Below, in pieces: positions 16,172-23,915 of a stretch of DNA of 35,642 bases; the stretch's first letter is position 1, and each line of letters opens with the position of its first letter. Under the pieces are notes generated by a model, which had not been told where the DNA came from, did no database searches, and worked only from the letters and a program-made list of their open reading frames with translations. Position numbers and translations under genes: made by a program. Source of the stretch: Clostridiales bacterium (lineage in GTDB: Bacteria > Bacillota > Clostridia > Oscillospirales > Butyricicoccaceae); NCBI GenBank assembly GCA_026419635.1, contig JANZZB010000001.1, positions 1 to 35,642 on the forward strand. Reading direction: 5' to 3'.

Positions 16172-17131
16172 TCAGGTGAAAAGCGGAGATATGGAAACTT
16201 CTTCGTAAGTACGGGCAATGGCCTCCGTAAAGAGAGGTGCAACCGACAAGACCTTTATTTTATCGATGGCTTTTTCAGGTTTAAGGGGAATGGTATCAAG
16301 CAAATAAAGTTCCTTAATGTAGCTCTGCTGAATTCTTTCGATTGCAGGGCCGGATAAGACACCATGTGTTGCACAGGCGTAAATCTCTGTTGCGCCGCCT
16401 TTTTCAACTAAAGCACGTGCGGCATTTACAAGTGTGCCCGCTGTGTCAATCATGTCGTCAATCATAATTACACGCTTGCCTTTTACGTCGCCGATGATAT
16501 TCATTACTTCGCTTACATTTGCCTTCTGGCGACGTTTGTCGATAATCGCAAGGGGAACGTCAAGCCTTTCGGTAAATTTTCTTGCCCTTACAACAGAACC
16601 CAAATCAGGCGATACAATGCAAACATCGCTGGCACCTACACCGAATTTTTCTATTGTGTGGGGAATCAGAAGAGAAGTTCCGGTCAAATTATCCACAGGG
16701 ATGTTGAAAAAGCCCTGAATCTGAGCAGCATGAAGATCCATCGTAAGTACACGGTCCGCGCCGCCTGCCACGATCAAATCGGCAACAAGCTTTGCAGAGA
16801 TCGGATCGCGGGCTTTTGTTTTTCTGTCCTGGCGCGCATATCCGAGGTAAGGAATAACGGCGGTGATTCTGCCTGCGGACGCTCTGCGGAACGCGTCAAT
16901 CATGATAAGGAGTTCCATCAGGTTGTCGTTTACTGGAGCACAGACTGATTGTACTACAAAAACGTCGGAACCGCGTACAGTCTCGTTAATGGATACAGAA
17001 ATTTCACCATCCGAGAAGTTCGAAACAAGCGACTCCCCTAGTGTGAGCCCGAGACCCATAGCAATCTGGCTTGCAAGAACAGGATGGGATGTCCCGGTAA
17101 AAATTTTAATGTTTTTGCCATGCGAAATCAT
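16172..17131 (-). CDS. prs: Ribose-phosphate pyrophosphokinase
   Basis: 319 residues from the ATG at about 17131. This start has GGAGGG seven bases upstream and begins like other Prs proteins; a longer reading from a TTG would translate the ribosome site itself. Motifs: FSDGEISVSINETVRGSDVF (ribose-5-phosphate/ATP side), the flexible loop YARQDRKTKARDPISAK, MDLHAAQIQGFF, and the PRPP-binding loop VIMIDDMIDTAGTL. Prs makes PRPP from ribose-5-phosphate and ATP for nucleotide, His, Trp and NAD synthesis. It is downstream of glmU, the classical Firmicutes arrangement, about 100 bp apart. Confidence 0.97.
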   Translation of the reverse strand: MISHGKNIKIFTGTSHPVLASQIAMGLGLTLGESLVSNFSDGEISVSINETVRGSDVFVVQSVCAPVNDNLMELLIMIDAFRRASAGRITAVIPYLGYARQDRKTKARDPISAKLVADLIVAGGADRVLTMDLHAAQIQGFFNIPVDNLTGTSLLIPHTIEKFGVGASDVCIVSPDLGSVVRARKFTERLDVPLAIIDKRRQKANVSEVMNIIGDVKGKRVIMIDDMIDTAGTLVNAARALVEKGGATEIYACATHGVLSGPAIERIQQSYIKELYLLDTIPLKPEKAIDKIKVLSVAPLFTEAIARTYEEVSISPLFT

Positions 17132-17161
17132 TGAAAAACCCTCCGTAAATAATTGCAATTG

Positions 17162-17201
17162 CGGGCTAGTCCCACAGTAGAAAATTGCAAATGATAGCCC
17201 G
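17162..17201 (-). other. Inverted repeat in the glmU-prs spacer
   Basis: CGGGCTA (17162-17168) and TAGCCCG (17195-17201) can pair around a 26-base loop in the leader between glmU and prs; the loop includes an ATTGCAA-type stretch that also occurs next to the repeat. It could be an mRNA structure or a protein site. The evidence is only the repeat itself. Confidence 0.35.
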
Positions 17202-17229
17202 AATATAATTTATTTTCTTTTCTTTTCTT

Positions 17230-18465
17230 TTATTTTTTAACTCGATGTGCTGACACCCAATTTTCTTTAATGGTTTCACGGCAGCGGCCTATTGCAAGAG
17301 CGTCTTCCGGCACGTCCTCTGTAATTGTGGTGCCTGCAGCTGTGTAGGCACCGCGGTGAATCGTAACGGGTGCTACCAAGTTCGTATTGCATCCGATAAA
17401 AGCGTTATCTTCGACACGGGTCAGATATTTTTCGTTTCCATCGTAATTGACAGTTACCGTTCCGCAGCCAAAATTGACGTTTTCGCCGACTTCGGCATCA
17501 CCGATATAAGTCAAATGAGAAATTTTTGTGCCATCGCCGATAACTGATTTTTTGAGTTCCACAAAATCGCCGACTTTAATATGATTGCCGACAATGCAAC
17601 CCGGGCGAATATAGGCGAACGGGCCTATCTTGGTATCCTCTCCGACGGATGATTCATAGATTTGTGATGCGTTAACCGTAGTTTTTGAACCGATCGTTGA
17701 GGATGAAATCAAAGTATTGGGGCCGATTATGGCGTTTTTGCCAATGCTTGTTTCGCCGTATAAAATTGATCCCATTAAAATTTTAGCCGAGGGCGCAACT
17801 TTTACAGTCGGAGATACAATGGTATTATCCGGATTCTGGATATAAACGCCGCTTTCTAATAAACTTTGACATACACGGTGTTTCAGCTTTTTTTCAAGTA
17901 AAGCGATAGACGGCATATCCATTGCAATCTTAAAATCGTCCCGGTCAATCAAACCATCAAAAGGAACAAATGATAAAGAAGGATAGAAACGAGCGAGTTC
18001 TGCTAAGCTGAAATCCGATGAGGCCTCAAACGCCGATCTTAGCGTTTTGTTATCCGCACAAAGGACACGAATATCACCGAGGGTTTCTTCTCCATAAACA
18101 CCGCTCTCAGAATAAGACAATCCGGATCGAATCAGCATGGATAACCCTTCGTTTGATAAAACAGGCATTGGAGCATCAAAAACGAGCACCGTTCCATCAA
18201 AATCCGCGATCTTTTTTGCGGCGTCTTTGAAAGCATCCGTAGTGCTCGTAAATTCAGATAAATAAATAAAATTAACTTTACAAGAAAATTCAGAGAAATC
18301 CAAATTACTATAGGAATTTGAATTGTCGCAAACTATAAGAATTTCAGAAATATTCGCGTCTTCCAATGAACGGACCATCCATTTAATTAAGGGGTAGTAA
18401 AGAAGGTCAAATTGAAAATACTGCGATTTGCCAACAGTAAAAATTACTGCGTTTGCACTTTCCAA
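17230..18465 (-). CDS. glmU: GlmU homologue with intact acetyltransferase half and degenerate uridylyltransferase half
   Basis: 411 residues from TTG 18465, which has a near-perfect AAGGAGGTG (18472-18480); the ATG at 18492 lies upstream of that site. Usual GlmU proteins have about 450-460 residues. The C-terminal left-handed beta-helix is well kept: IGPFAYIRPGC, HLTYIGDAEVG with catalytic His317, FGCGTVTVNYDG, AAGTTITEDVPEDALAIGR. The N-terminal half keeps only the Rossmann outline. The LAAGxGTRM loop reads FTVGKSQYF (about residues 8-16), the PKVLH lysine is lost, the QxGTGHA motif reads STTDAF, the metal Asp of GD-x-P is Pro99, and GVNDR reads AMDMP (181-185). Acetylation of glucosamine-1-phosphate is expected; UDP transfer is not. 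It heads the glmU-prs-pth-mfd group. Confidence 0.85.
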   Translation of the reverse strand: MESANAVIFTVGKSQYFQFDLLYYPLIKWMVRSLEDANISEILIVCDNSNSYSNLDFSEFSCKVNFIYLSEFTSTTDAFKDAAKKIADFDGTVLVFDAPMPVLSNEGLSMLIRSGLSYSESGVYGEETLGDIRVLCADNKTLRSAFEASSDFSLAELARFYPSLSFVPFDGLIDRDDFKIAMDMPSIALLEKKLKHRVCQSLLESGVYIQNPDNTIVSPTVKVAPSAKILMGSILYGETSIGKNAIIGPNTLISSSTIGSKTTVNASQIYESSVGEDTKIGPFAYIRPGCIVGNHIKVGDFVELKKSVIGDGTKISHLTYIGDAEVGENVNFGCGTVTVNYDGNEKYLTRVEDNAFIGCNTNLVAPVTIHRGAYTAAGTTITEDVPEDALAIGRCRETIKENWVSAHRVKK

Positions 18466-18501
18466 GTGGTACACCTCCTTAAATAAGCCCATGCATAATT
18501 C

Positions 18502-18510
18502 AGTATAACA
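18502..18510 (-). promoter_or_regulatory. Extended -10 element upstream of glmU
   Basis: Reads TGTTATACT on the minus strand, an extended -10 with TATACT at 18507-18502. The -35 region is weak. The predicted start of transcription near 18495 would give a short leader of about 30 bases to the TTG start with its strong ribosome site. Confidence 0.45.
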
Positions 18511-18611
18511 GAATCGGAAAAAAAATGCACGAAAAAATTTTAGACTTTTTAGCCTAGTATTGCCATATTCATCCTGTTTTATTGAACCTTAAAATCTATT
18601 CTTATTCATGC

Positions 18612-18640
18612 TTTACCGGCAATGTGCAAATTGTTATAAT
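18612..18640 (+). promoter_or_regulatory. Sigma-A-type promoter for the dnaD-dnaC pair
   Basis: TTTACC (18612-18617), 17-bp spacer, TATAAT (18635-18640) with TG one base upstream, a consensus extended -10. It lies about 70 bases ahead of the dnaD start. The rest of the 244-bp divergent gap (18466-18709) holds only this and the glmU promoter. Confidence 0.65.
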
Positions 18641-18709
18641 AGAATTAAAATGAAGACAAAAAAACATTTTTTGTTACCAAAGGCCTGAAGGTCTGAAGGA
18701 GAGAGTGAT

Positions 18710-19627
18710 ATGCCTCCGTCCAATATCAGATTGAAAAAAACAGGTGTAACTGCTCTCAGAAATGAGGCGGTTGACCGTATCATTGAAATGGCCAAGCCGG
18801 ATGCCGCTATATTATGGCTTTATTTGGAGCGTTTAAACGGAGTGTTTGATTTAACAAGCGCCGGAGTCTTGCTGCAAATGGATCAAAGTAGAATCGAGGA
18901 TGCTCTTTCTACATTAAAAGATGCAGGAATTATAGACGGACCGATTCATTTTTCGGATAAAGTACCTGATTATACAGCAGAAGAACTTGCTAATAATCGG
19001 AAAGATCCGATTTTCAGCGAATTGTGCATGGCGCTTGAATCCGCGCTTGGACGAATCTTGAAAAAATCGGAACTTCTGACGCTGCTGGATATATACAAGC
19101 GACTATCTTTGTCATGCGGAACCATTTTAATGTTGATTCAATATCTCGGAAAGACGCCAGAAAAAAGACTCACTATGAAAGAACTTGAACGTGAAGCATG
19201 CCGATGGGCGGATGCCGGAATTACGACGGAAGAAAAAGCAGAGGAACACCTGAAAACGCTAATCAAAAAACGTTTAGATATGAACGAAGTAATGAAAATT
19301 ATGAAGCTTTTTGACCGCCTTCCGTCTCCTTCGGAGGAAAAATATATCAATGCCTGGCTGTCGATGGGATTTACTCCTGATATCATTGAAATTGCTTATG
19401 ACAAAACGGTTCTCAATACCGGCGGGCTGACGTGGAAATATTTAAACAAAATTCTGGAAATCTGGCATTCTAAAAACATACATACACTTTCTGATATTGA
19501 ACGTGAAGAGCAAAAAACGAAAAGAAATAATTACAAGAAATACGAGATTCCGGCATCAGCTGAAGCCGACGAAGAGTCCTTAAATCGTGTCAAAAATTAC
19601 CTAAGGGAAAGAAAGGGCGGTTCGTAA
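18710..19627 (+). CDS. dnaD: DnaD-like replication initiation/primosome protein
   Basis: 305 residues. The N-terminal about 75 residues look like a winged-helix module (LWLYLERLNGVFDLTS, then ALSTLKDAGII). Two DnaB_2/DnaD-type helical domains follow: about 100-150 (FSELCMALESALGRILKKSE) and about 213-265, which carries the family pattern TWKYLNKILEIWHSKNI (Y-x3-I-x3-W). The tail is charged. DnaD proteins remodel DNA at the origin and help load the replicative helicase. GGAGAG lies eight bases before the ATG. The next gene is a DnaC-like ATPase one base downstream, so the pair probably works together in helicase loading. The gene is not in a prophage setting. Confidence 0.87.
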   Translation: MPPSNIRLKKTGVTALRNEAVDRIIEMAKPDAAILWLYLERLNGVFDLTSAGVLLQMDQSRIEDALSTLKDAGIIDGPIHFSDKVPDYTAEELANNRKDPIFSELCMALESALGRILKKSELLTLLDIYKRLSLSCGTILMLIQYLGKTPEKRLTMKELEREACRWADAGITTEEKAEEHLKTLIKKRLDMNEVMKIMKLFDRLPSPSEEKYINAWLSMGFTPDIIEIAYDKTVLNTGGLTWKYLNKILEIWHSKNIHTLSDIEREEQKTKRNNYKKYEIPASAEADEESLNRVKNYLRERKGGS

Positions 19628-19628
19628 G

Positions 19629-20633
19629 TTGATTGATCCGAAAATTCAAAAAAGAGTACTTGAACGGTATGCACAAAGAAGGAGGGCGTCAGAAGATGAG
19701 CTTTCCCGCAGAACCCGTGAAGTACAGGATAAAATTCCGGAAATTGCGGCGATTGGAAAAGAATTGAGAACGACTGTTTTACAGGTGGCAAGAGCTGCAT
19801 TTGAGTCTGGGACCGACCCAAAACCGAGAATTGACGCGGTTAAGAACCGTCATGTTGAATTGATTGCCAAACGTAGTGAGCTTTTAGTCCAAAACGGATA
19901 TCCGGCTGAATATCTTAATCTCGCGCCTTCCTGCAAAAAATGTTCTGATTACGGCTATATAGATTCAAAACCATGCTCCTGTTTTTTAGAAGAGTGCGTA
20001 AAGGAACAGGGTAAAGAATTATCAAGCGTGCTCGATATTAAAGGACAGAATTTCGATAATTTTATTGGTCAGTATTATTCCAATAATCCGGGAGACGGGG
20101 AGGGCGGTGTTTCTCCTCGGCAAAATATGGAGTCTTTCCTCGATTTCTTTCAGGATTACGCCTGGAACTTTGGGCGGCATTCGATTAATATGCTATTTTA
20201 CGGCGGCCCGGGACTTGGAAAGACTTTTATGTCAAGCTGCATTGCAAAAGAAGTTGCGTTAAAGGGATTTTCGGTAACATATGACACGGCAATCAATATA
20301 TTCGGAAATCTGGAAAAGGAAAAATTCGGTGAAAACTACGAAGAACTCCAGATGCAGATAAAAAGGTATATGCTTAGCGATTTGCTTATTATTGATGATC
20401 TTGGTACGGAGCTGACGACGTCCTTTGTATGCTCGTCTTTTTATAATTTGCTTAATACACGTCTGATAGAGAGACGTCAAATGATTATAAGCACGAATTT
20501 ATCACCGAAAGAGATTGCGGCAAGGTATACGCCGCAGATCGCTTCGCGCCTGAGTTTTGAATTTGACCGTTTTCATTTTTTTGGAAAAGATGTGCGGCAG
20601 GTGATGAAAGAAAACCGCCGTTTAAGGTATTGA
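19629..20633 (+). CDS. dnaC: DnaC/DnaI-like AAA+ helicase loader
   Basis: 334 residues from TTG 19629, one base after the dnaD stop; no in-frame ATG is better placed. A coiled, charged N-terminal region comes first. A cysteine set follows (Cys102, Cys105, Cys116, Cys118; CKKC and CSC) of the kind seen in zinc-binding N-domains of helicase loaders. The AAA+ core has Walker A GGPGLGKT (192-199), Walker B LLIIDDLGTE, a sensor-1 Asn in IISTNLS and the arginine-finger region ASRLSFEFDR. Such proteins bring the DnaB-type helicase onto DNA. Function is inferred from family and from its dnaD partner; IstB of transposons shares the ATPase fold, but no transposase is nearby. Confidence 0.87.
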   Translation: MIDPKIQKRVLERYAQRRRASEDELSRRTREVQDKIPEIAAIGKELRTTVLQVARAAFESGTDPKPRIDAVKNRHVELIAKRSELLVQNGYPAEYLNLAPSCKKCSDYGYIDSKPCSCFLEECVKEQGKELSSVLDIKGQNFDNFIGQYYSNNPGDGEGGVSPRQNMESFLDFFQDYAWNFGRHSINMLFYGGPGLGKTFMSSCIAKEVALKGFSVTYDTAINIFGNLEKEKFGENYEELQMQIKRYMLSDLLIIDDLGTELTTSFVCSSFYNLLNTRLIERRQMIISTNLSPKEIAARYTPQIASRLSFEFDRFHFFGKDVRQVMKENRRLRY

Positions 20634-20665
20634 ATTTACTAACAGTATGGAAAGTAAATACTAAT

Positions 20666-20705
20666 AAACAAGGACGTTAAGATGTAACTCTTAACGTCCT
20701 TGTTT
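20666..20705. terminator. Strong bidirectional terminator
   Basis: A 16-bp perfect stem (20666-20681 with 20690-20705, arms starting AAACAAGGACG) and an 8-base loop. It lies between the convergent dnaC-like and MetH-reactivation genes, with T-rich sides in both directions. Confidence 0.85.
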
Positions 20706-20711
20706 AATTAT

Positions 20712-21380
20712 TTAAATCTGTATGGAAAAAGGTTCTTTGCGTTCATTGCAGTTTTCTTTTTTACAAAATGCGCAGCTTTGATATTGTTTATTGGTCGTAA
20801 AAAAAATACCGGATAACGACTTTACGGGGCTCATCAAATATCTTTCCGTCAGGTGAACGCCGGTTTTTTCAGTGACGTCCGTTAACAAACGAAAAAGCAG
20901 TTCTTGTCCTTCTTCAAGTGGCCAGAGAGGGTGCGAACCGGGACTGATGCTCGACAAAAGCGTTCCTTTCTGCAAAATAGCAAAAAGACGAATTCGTACA
21001 TATTTAATACATTGACCCAACACCAAATCTTTTATACATTCGCATACATAGGATTCGAAAACATCTGTTTTCGATTTAGACCAGTGATCAAGTTCTTTAC
21101 CACAGGTGGCAACAAACGGATATACCATTTCTTGCTCTGCAAGGATTTTTAGCACGTACGGGGACTGAATAAGTTCTCCGTCAATTGAAACCGTATCGCT
21201 TTTAAGCTGTTTTACAACCGCCAAACGGAACATTGCTTTGGGCGCGGCAATAATCAGCGCTTCGGATAATATGCGCAAAATAAGATTGCGTTGATCGCAG
21301 CTTTTATCAAGATGCATTTTCTTAAGAAGATCGGCTTCTGTTATTTTTAAGGGAATATTGGTTAAAACGTTCTGCTCCAT
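20712..21380 (-). CDS. Stand-alone protein like the MetH reactivation (AdoMet-binding) domain
   Basis: 222 residues from ATG 21380; the open frame continues upstream into the transporter ATPase gene, but that part is out of place. The region from about residue 90 resembles the activation domain of cobalamin-dependent methionine synthase: VYPFVATCGKELDHW, then SPGSHPLWPLEEGQELLFRLL (compare the SPGY motif) and TGVHLTERYLMSPVKSLSGIF. A C-terminal cysteine set, C-x2-C-x4-C (CAFCKKENC), follows. In MetH this domain uses AdoMet to re-methylate oxidised cobalamin; stand-alone versions occur in Clostridia with split MetH. It starts eight bases after the ATPase gene stop, so it is probably the last gene of that operon. 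The ribosome site is weak, suggesting coupling. Confidence 0.72.
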   Translation of the reverse strand: MEQNVLTNIPLKITEADLLKKMHLDKSCDQRNLILRILSEALIIAAPKAMFRLAVVKQLKSDTVSIDGELIQSPYVLKILAEQEMVYPFVATCGKELDHWSKSKTDVFESYVCECIKDLVLGQCIKYVRIRLFAILQKGTLLSSISPGSHPLWPLEEGQELLFRLLTDVTEKTGVHLTERYLMSPVKSLSGIFFTTNKQYQSCAFCKKENCNERKEPFSIQI

Positions 21381-21387
21381 TTTTTCG

Positions 21388-22110
21388 TTAAAGGACTTTG
21401 CCCAGAAAGTCACGTAATCTTGGATTTTGGGGATTTGAGAAAAATTCCGTGGGAGAGTTTTGCTCAACAATCTTGCCTTCATCCATGAAAAGAACTCGGG
21501 TACCGACTTCGCGGGCAAAATTCATCTCATGGGTTACGACGACCATGGTCATACCTTCTTTAGCAAGCTCCTTCATAACTTCCAAAACTTCGCCGACCAT
21601 TTCCGGGTCCAGCGCGGAAGTCGGCTCGTCAAACAGCATAACTTTAGGGTTCATAGCAAGGGAACGGATAATGGCGATTCGCTGTTTTTGCCCGCCGGAT
21701 AGCTGAAGCGGGTATGCGTTTGCCTTGTCCTCAAGACCTATACGCTTTAAGAGACGGATTGCATTCTCTTTTGCTTCCTCCGGTGTTTGCAAACCGAGTT
21801 TAACAGGAGCAAGAGTAATATTATTTAATACGGACAAATGAGGAAATAGGTTAAAGTGCTGGAATACCATCCCCATTTTTTGCCGCAGAACATTAATGTC
21901 CGTTTTTTTGTCGGTTATGTTGACATTTTCGAACCAAATCTCTCCGGAAGTAGGGATTTCTAGGAGATTCAAACAGCGTAAGAAGGTACTTTTACCGGAA
22001 CCGGAGGGACCGATAATGACTACCTTTTCCCCTTGCTTGATTTCTTCATCAATTCCACAAAGCACTTCATGTCTTCCAAAAGCCTTGTGCAAATTTTTAA
22101 TGTTGATCAT
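21388..22110 (-). CDS. Polar amino-acid ABC transporter, ATP-binding protein
   Basis: 240 residues, standard for GlnQ/HisP-type ATPases. Walker A GPSGSGKST, Q-loop VFQHFNLFPHLSVL, signature LSGGQKQR, Walker B MLFDEPTSALDPE and the H-loop VVTHEM are all intact. Two copies energise uptake through the permease encoded just upstream, whose end it overlaps by 14 bases. The closest family is the polar/basic amino-acid group (Gln, Arg, cystine, Met). The specific substrate cannot be read from this subunit. Confidence 0.94.
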   Translation of the reverse strand: MINIKNLHKAFGRHEVLCGIDEEIKQGEKVVIIGPSGSGKSTFLRCLNLLEIPTSGEIWFENVNITDKKTDINVLRQKMGMVFQHFNLFPHLSVLNNITLAPVKLGLQTPEEAKENAIRLLKRIGLEDKANAYPLQLSGGQKQRIAIIRSLAMNPKVMLFDEPTSALDPEMVGEVLEVMKELAKEGMTMVVVTHEMNFAREVGTRVLFMDEGKIVEQNSPTEFFSNPQNPRLRDFLGKVL

Positions 22111-22813
22111 TGACTGCCAGCCTCCTTTCCAAACGCTTCTGCAGTGCTGTCAGTCCGACGACAATAATGAGGTAAATAATAGCGATGAAGAACAGTGGTA
22201 CATATGCGTTAAAAGTACGACTGCGTACTAAAGATGCAGCCATTGTAAGATCAGGTACGGCAATTAGACTGACAATGGCTGTTTCTTTTACAAGTGTAAT
22301 AAATTCGTTAAAAAGCGCTGGCAAAATATTTTTTACTGCTTGCGGCAGGATAATAAAGCGCATCGTCATGTTTTTGGTTAAACCAAGGGAACGGCCCGCT
22401 TCCATTTGGCCGCGGTCAATCGATTGAATACCTGCGCGAATGATTTCGGCCACATAAGCTCCGGAATTAAAGCCGAAAGCAATGATTGCAATCGGAATCT
22501 GAAAAGTAGCAGGAGCAAACGCGAAGAAAACGAAATACATAATCAGCAGCTGAACGGCCATTGGTGTGCCGCGTACAAAAGTAAGATAGATGTCACAAAT
22601 AAAATTCAGTGGCTTTAATCCTTTGTTCTGCACAGAATATACTTTCACTATTGCTATCAGCATTCCTATAAGTACGCCTAAAACTGCGGAAAAAAATGCG
22701 ATATTAAGGGTTATTAAAAGCCCTTTCATATAAAGAAAAAATCTTCCGGAATAAAAAATGTTTGTATATATATTATTTTGAAGTTCCGCCCAAAATGCCA
22801 TAAACATCACCAT
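22097..22813 (-). CDS. Polar amino-acid ABC transporter, permease
   Basis: About 238 residues from ATG 22813; further ATGs at 22807 and 22801 are possible, and a longer TTG reading to 22861 runs into a hairpin. It has about five membrane segments of the HisM/GlnP family, with LLITLNIAFFSAVLGVLIGM, the family stretch TFVRGTPMAVQLLI, and the ATPase-contact EAA loop (EAGRSLGLTKNMTMRFIILP). A single permease gene suggests a homodimer. It lies between the binding protein and ATPase genes in one transcript. Confidence 0.92.
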   Translation of the reverse strand: MVMFMAFWAELQNNIYTNIFYSGRFFLYMKGLLITLNIAFFSAVLGVLIGMLIAIVKVYSVQNKGLKPLNFICDIYLTFVRGTPMAVQLLIMYFVFFAFAPATFQIPIAIIAFGFNSGAYVAEIIRAGIQSIDRGQMEAGRSLGLTKNMTMRFIILPQAVKNILPALFNEFITLVKETAIVSLIAVPDLTMAASLVRSRTFNAYVPLFFIAIIYLIIVVGLTALQKRLERRLAVNDQH

Positions 22814-22833
22814 TCTTTCTTTGTGAAAAGTTA

Positions 22834-22919
22834 TCAGTTTATGAGAAAACGCTTTATTCAACGAAGTGCTTTCTCATAAACTGAGGCAGCAGAACAAAAC
22901 CTTGTTGTCCCACTGCCTC
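22834..22919 (-). other. Two tandem hairpins between binding-protein and permease genes
   Basis: First in the transcript, GAGGCAG pairs with CTGCCTC (22883-22889 with 22913-22919), with an inner AACAA/TTGTT pair. Next, a 15-bp perfect stem pairs 22834-22848 with 22870-22884. No T tract follows either. Such structures behind binding-protein genes often protect the upstream mRNA and lower downstream expression, giving more binding protein than membrane subunits; that role is inferred here. Confidence 0.6.
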
Positions 22920-22931
22920 GATCATATTATT

Positions 22932-23804
22932 TTATTTTGTGTGATTAATAATATATTTCTGAATCGAGCCGTCTTTAATCAGGCGATTAAGAGTGCTGTT
23001 AACAGCATCTAAAAGTTCTTTGTTTCCTTTTTTAACAGCGACTGCGTACTTTTCAGAATCACCGACTGCACTTGCAGATACGACAAGGCCTTTGTTTTCC
23101 GCTGCAATTGCGTTAGCAGGATCTTTATCGACTACGACTGCGTCAAGACGTTTTGCCTTAAGATCAAGAGCAGCTTCCAAAGCTGTCTTATATTCGCTTA
23201 CCACAGCACCAGAGCCTTCCAGAACACCTTTCGTATGCTTGCCCGTATCATCCTTCGTGCCATTAATGGCGTCCGTTACCAGATAATCACCCGTTGTACC
23301 GAGCTGTACGCCGACTTTCTTTCCCTTTAAGTCTTCCAGTTTGTTAAATTTATCGCTGTCCCTCATAATGATATATTGTGAGGAAGTGACGTACTCAACG
23401 GAAAAATCAACGCTTTTGGCTCTCTCCGGTTTAATCGTCATACCGGCTGCAATAAAATCTCCTTTGCCGGATTGAAGCGCATTCAAAAGACCGTCAAAAT
23501 CCATATTTACGATTTCAAGCTTGACACCAAGATCTTTGGCAATTTCATTTGCAACGTCAACATCGACACCTGCCGGTTTGTTGTCGTCGCCGAGGTATTC
23601 AAACGGAGGGAATTGTGCATTGGTCAACATAATAATTTTCCCGTCTGCCTTGATTCGGTCAAGATCGGTTTTTGCGGGTGTCTGAGTTTGGGTTTGATTT
23701 TGAGCAGGGGGATTCTGCGCTTTTTTGCCGCCGGAACAAGCCGTAAGTCCGACAACCATGCAGGCCGCGAGCGCGAGAGCGGTCAACTTTGTAATCTTCT
23801 TCAT
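22932..23804 (-). CDS. Polar amino-acid ABC transporter, substrate-binding lipoprotein
   Basis: 290 residues. The lipoprotein signal peptide has lipobox LTAC (Cys23), followed by a Gln/Thr/Pro-rich linker. The SBP_bac_3 domain starts near residue 55: MLTNAQFPPFEYLGDDNKPAGVDVDVANEIAK, GDFIAAGMTIKPERAKSVDFSVEY and VGVQLGTTGDY. Family members bind basic or polar amino acids or cystine outside the membrane. AACTCCTCC on the plus strand is its ribosome site (GGAGGAGTT). It is first in its operon, behind a good promoter at 23864-23892. Confidence 0.94.
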   Translation of the reverse strand: MKKITKLTALALAACMVVGLTACSGGKKAQNPPAQNQTQTQTPAKTDLDRIKADGKIIMLTNAQFPPFEYLGDDNKPAGVDVDVANEIAKDLGVKLEIVNMDFDGLLNALQSGKGDFIAAGMTIKPERAKSVDFSVEYVTSSQYIIMRDSDKFNKLEDLKGKKVGVQLGTTGDYLVTDAINGTKDDTGKHTKGVLEGSGAVVSEYKTALEAALDLKAKRLDAVVVDKDPANAIAAENKGLVVSASAVGDSEKYAVAVKKGNKELLDAVNSTLNRLIKDGSIQKYIINHTK

Positions 23805-23863
23805 TTATAACTCCTCCAAAAATTCATTCGTCCTGCAATAAATCTGTCATTTTAGACGAAAAC

Positions 23864-23892
23864 ATTATATAAGAATAAGAAGTTTTTTTCAA
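23864..23892 (-). promoter_or_regulatory. Sigma-A promoter for the amino-acid transporter operon
   Basis: On the minus strand TTGAAA (23892-23887), exactly 17 bp, TATAAT (23869-23864). It is one of the best consensus promoters in the window and lies about 60 bp before the binding-protein start. Confidence 0.75.
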
Positions 23893-23915
23893 TCATTTTA
23901 TGGGGACAAGCCGTT

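Noticed and set aside
16434..17180. Several plus-strand frames opposite prs
   Set aside because: Antisense shadows of prs, which has full catalytic motifs and a good ribosome site.
19629..20633. IstB-type transposon ATPase
   Set aside because: The ATPase fold is shared, but there is no IstA transposase nearby, and the cysteine set and DnaD neighbour fit a helicase loader.
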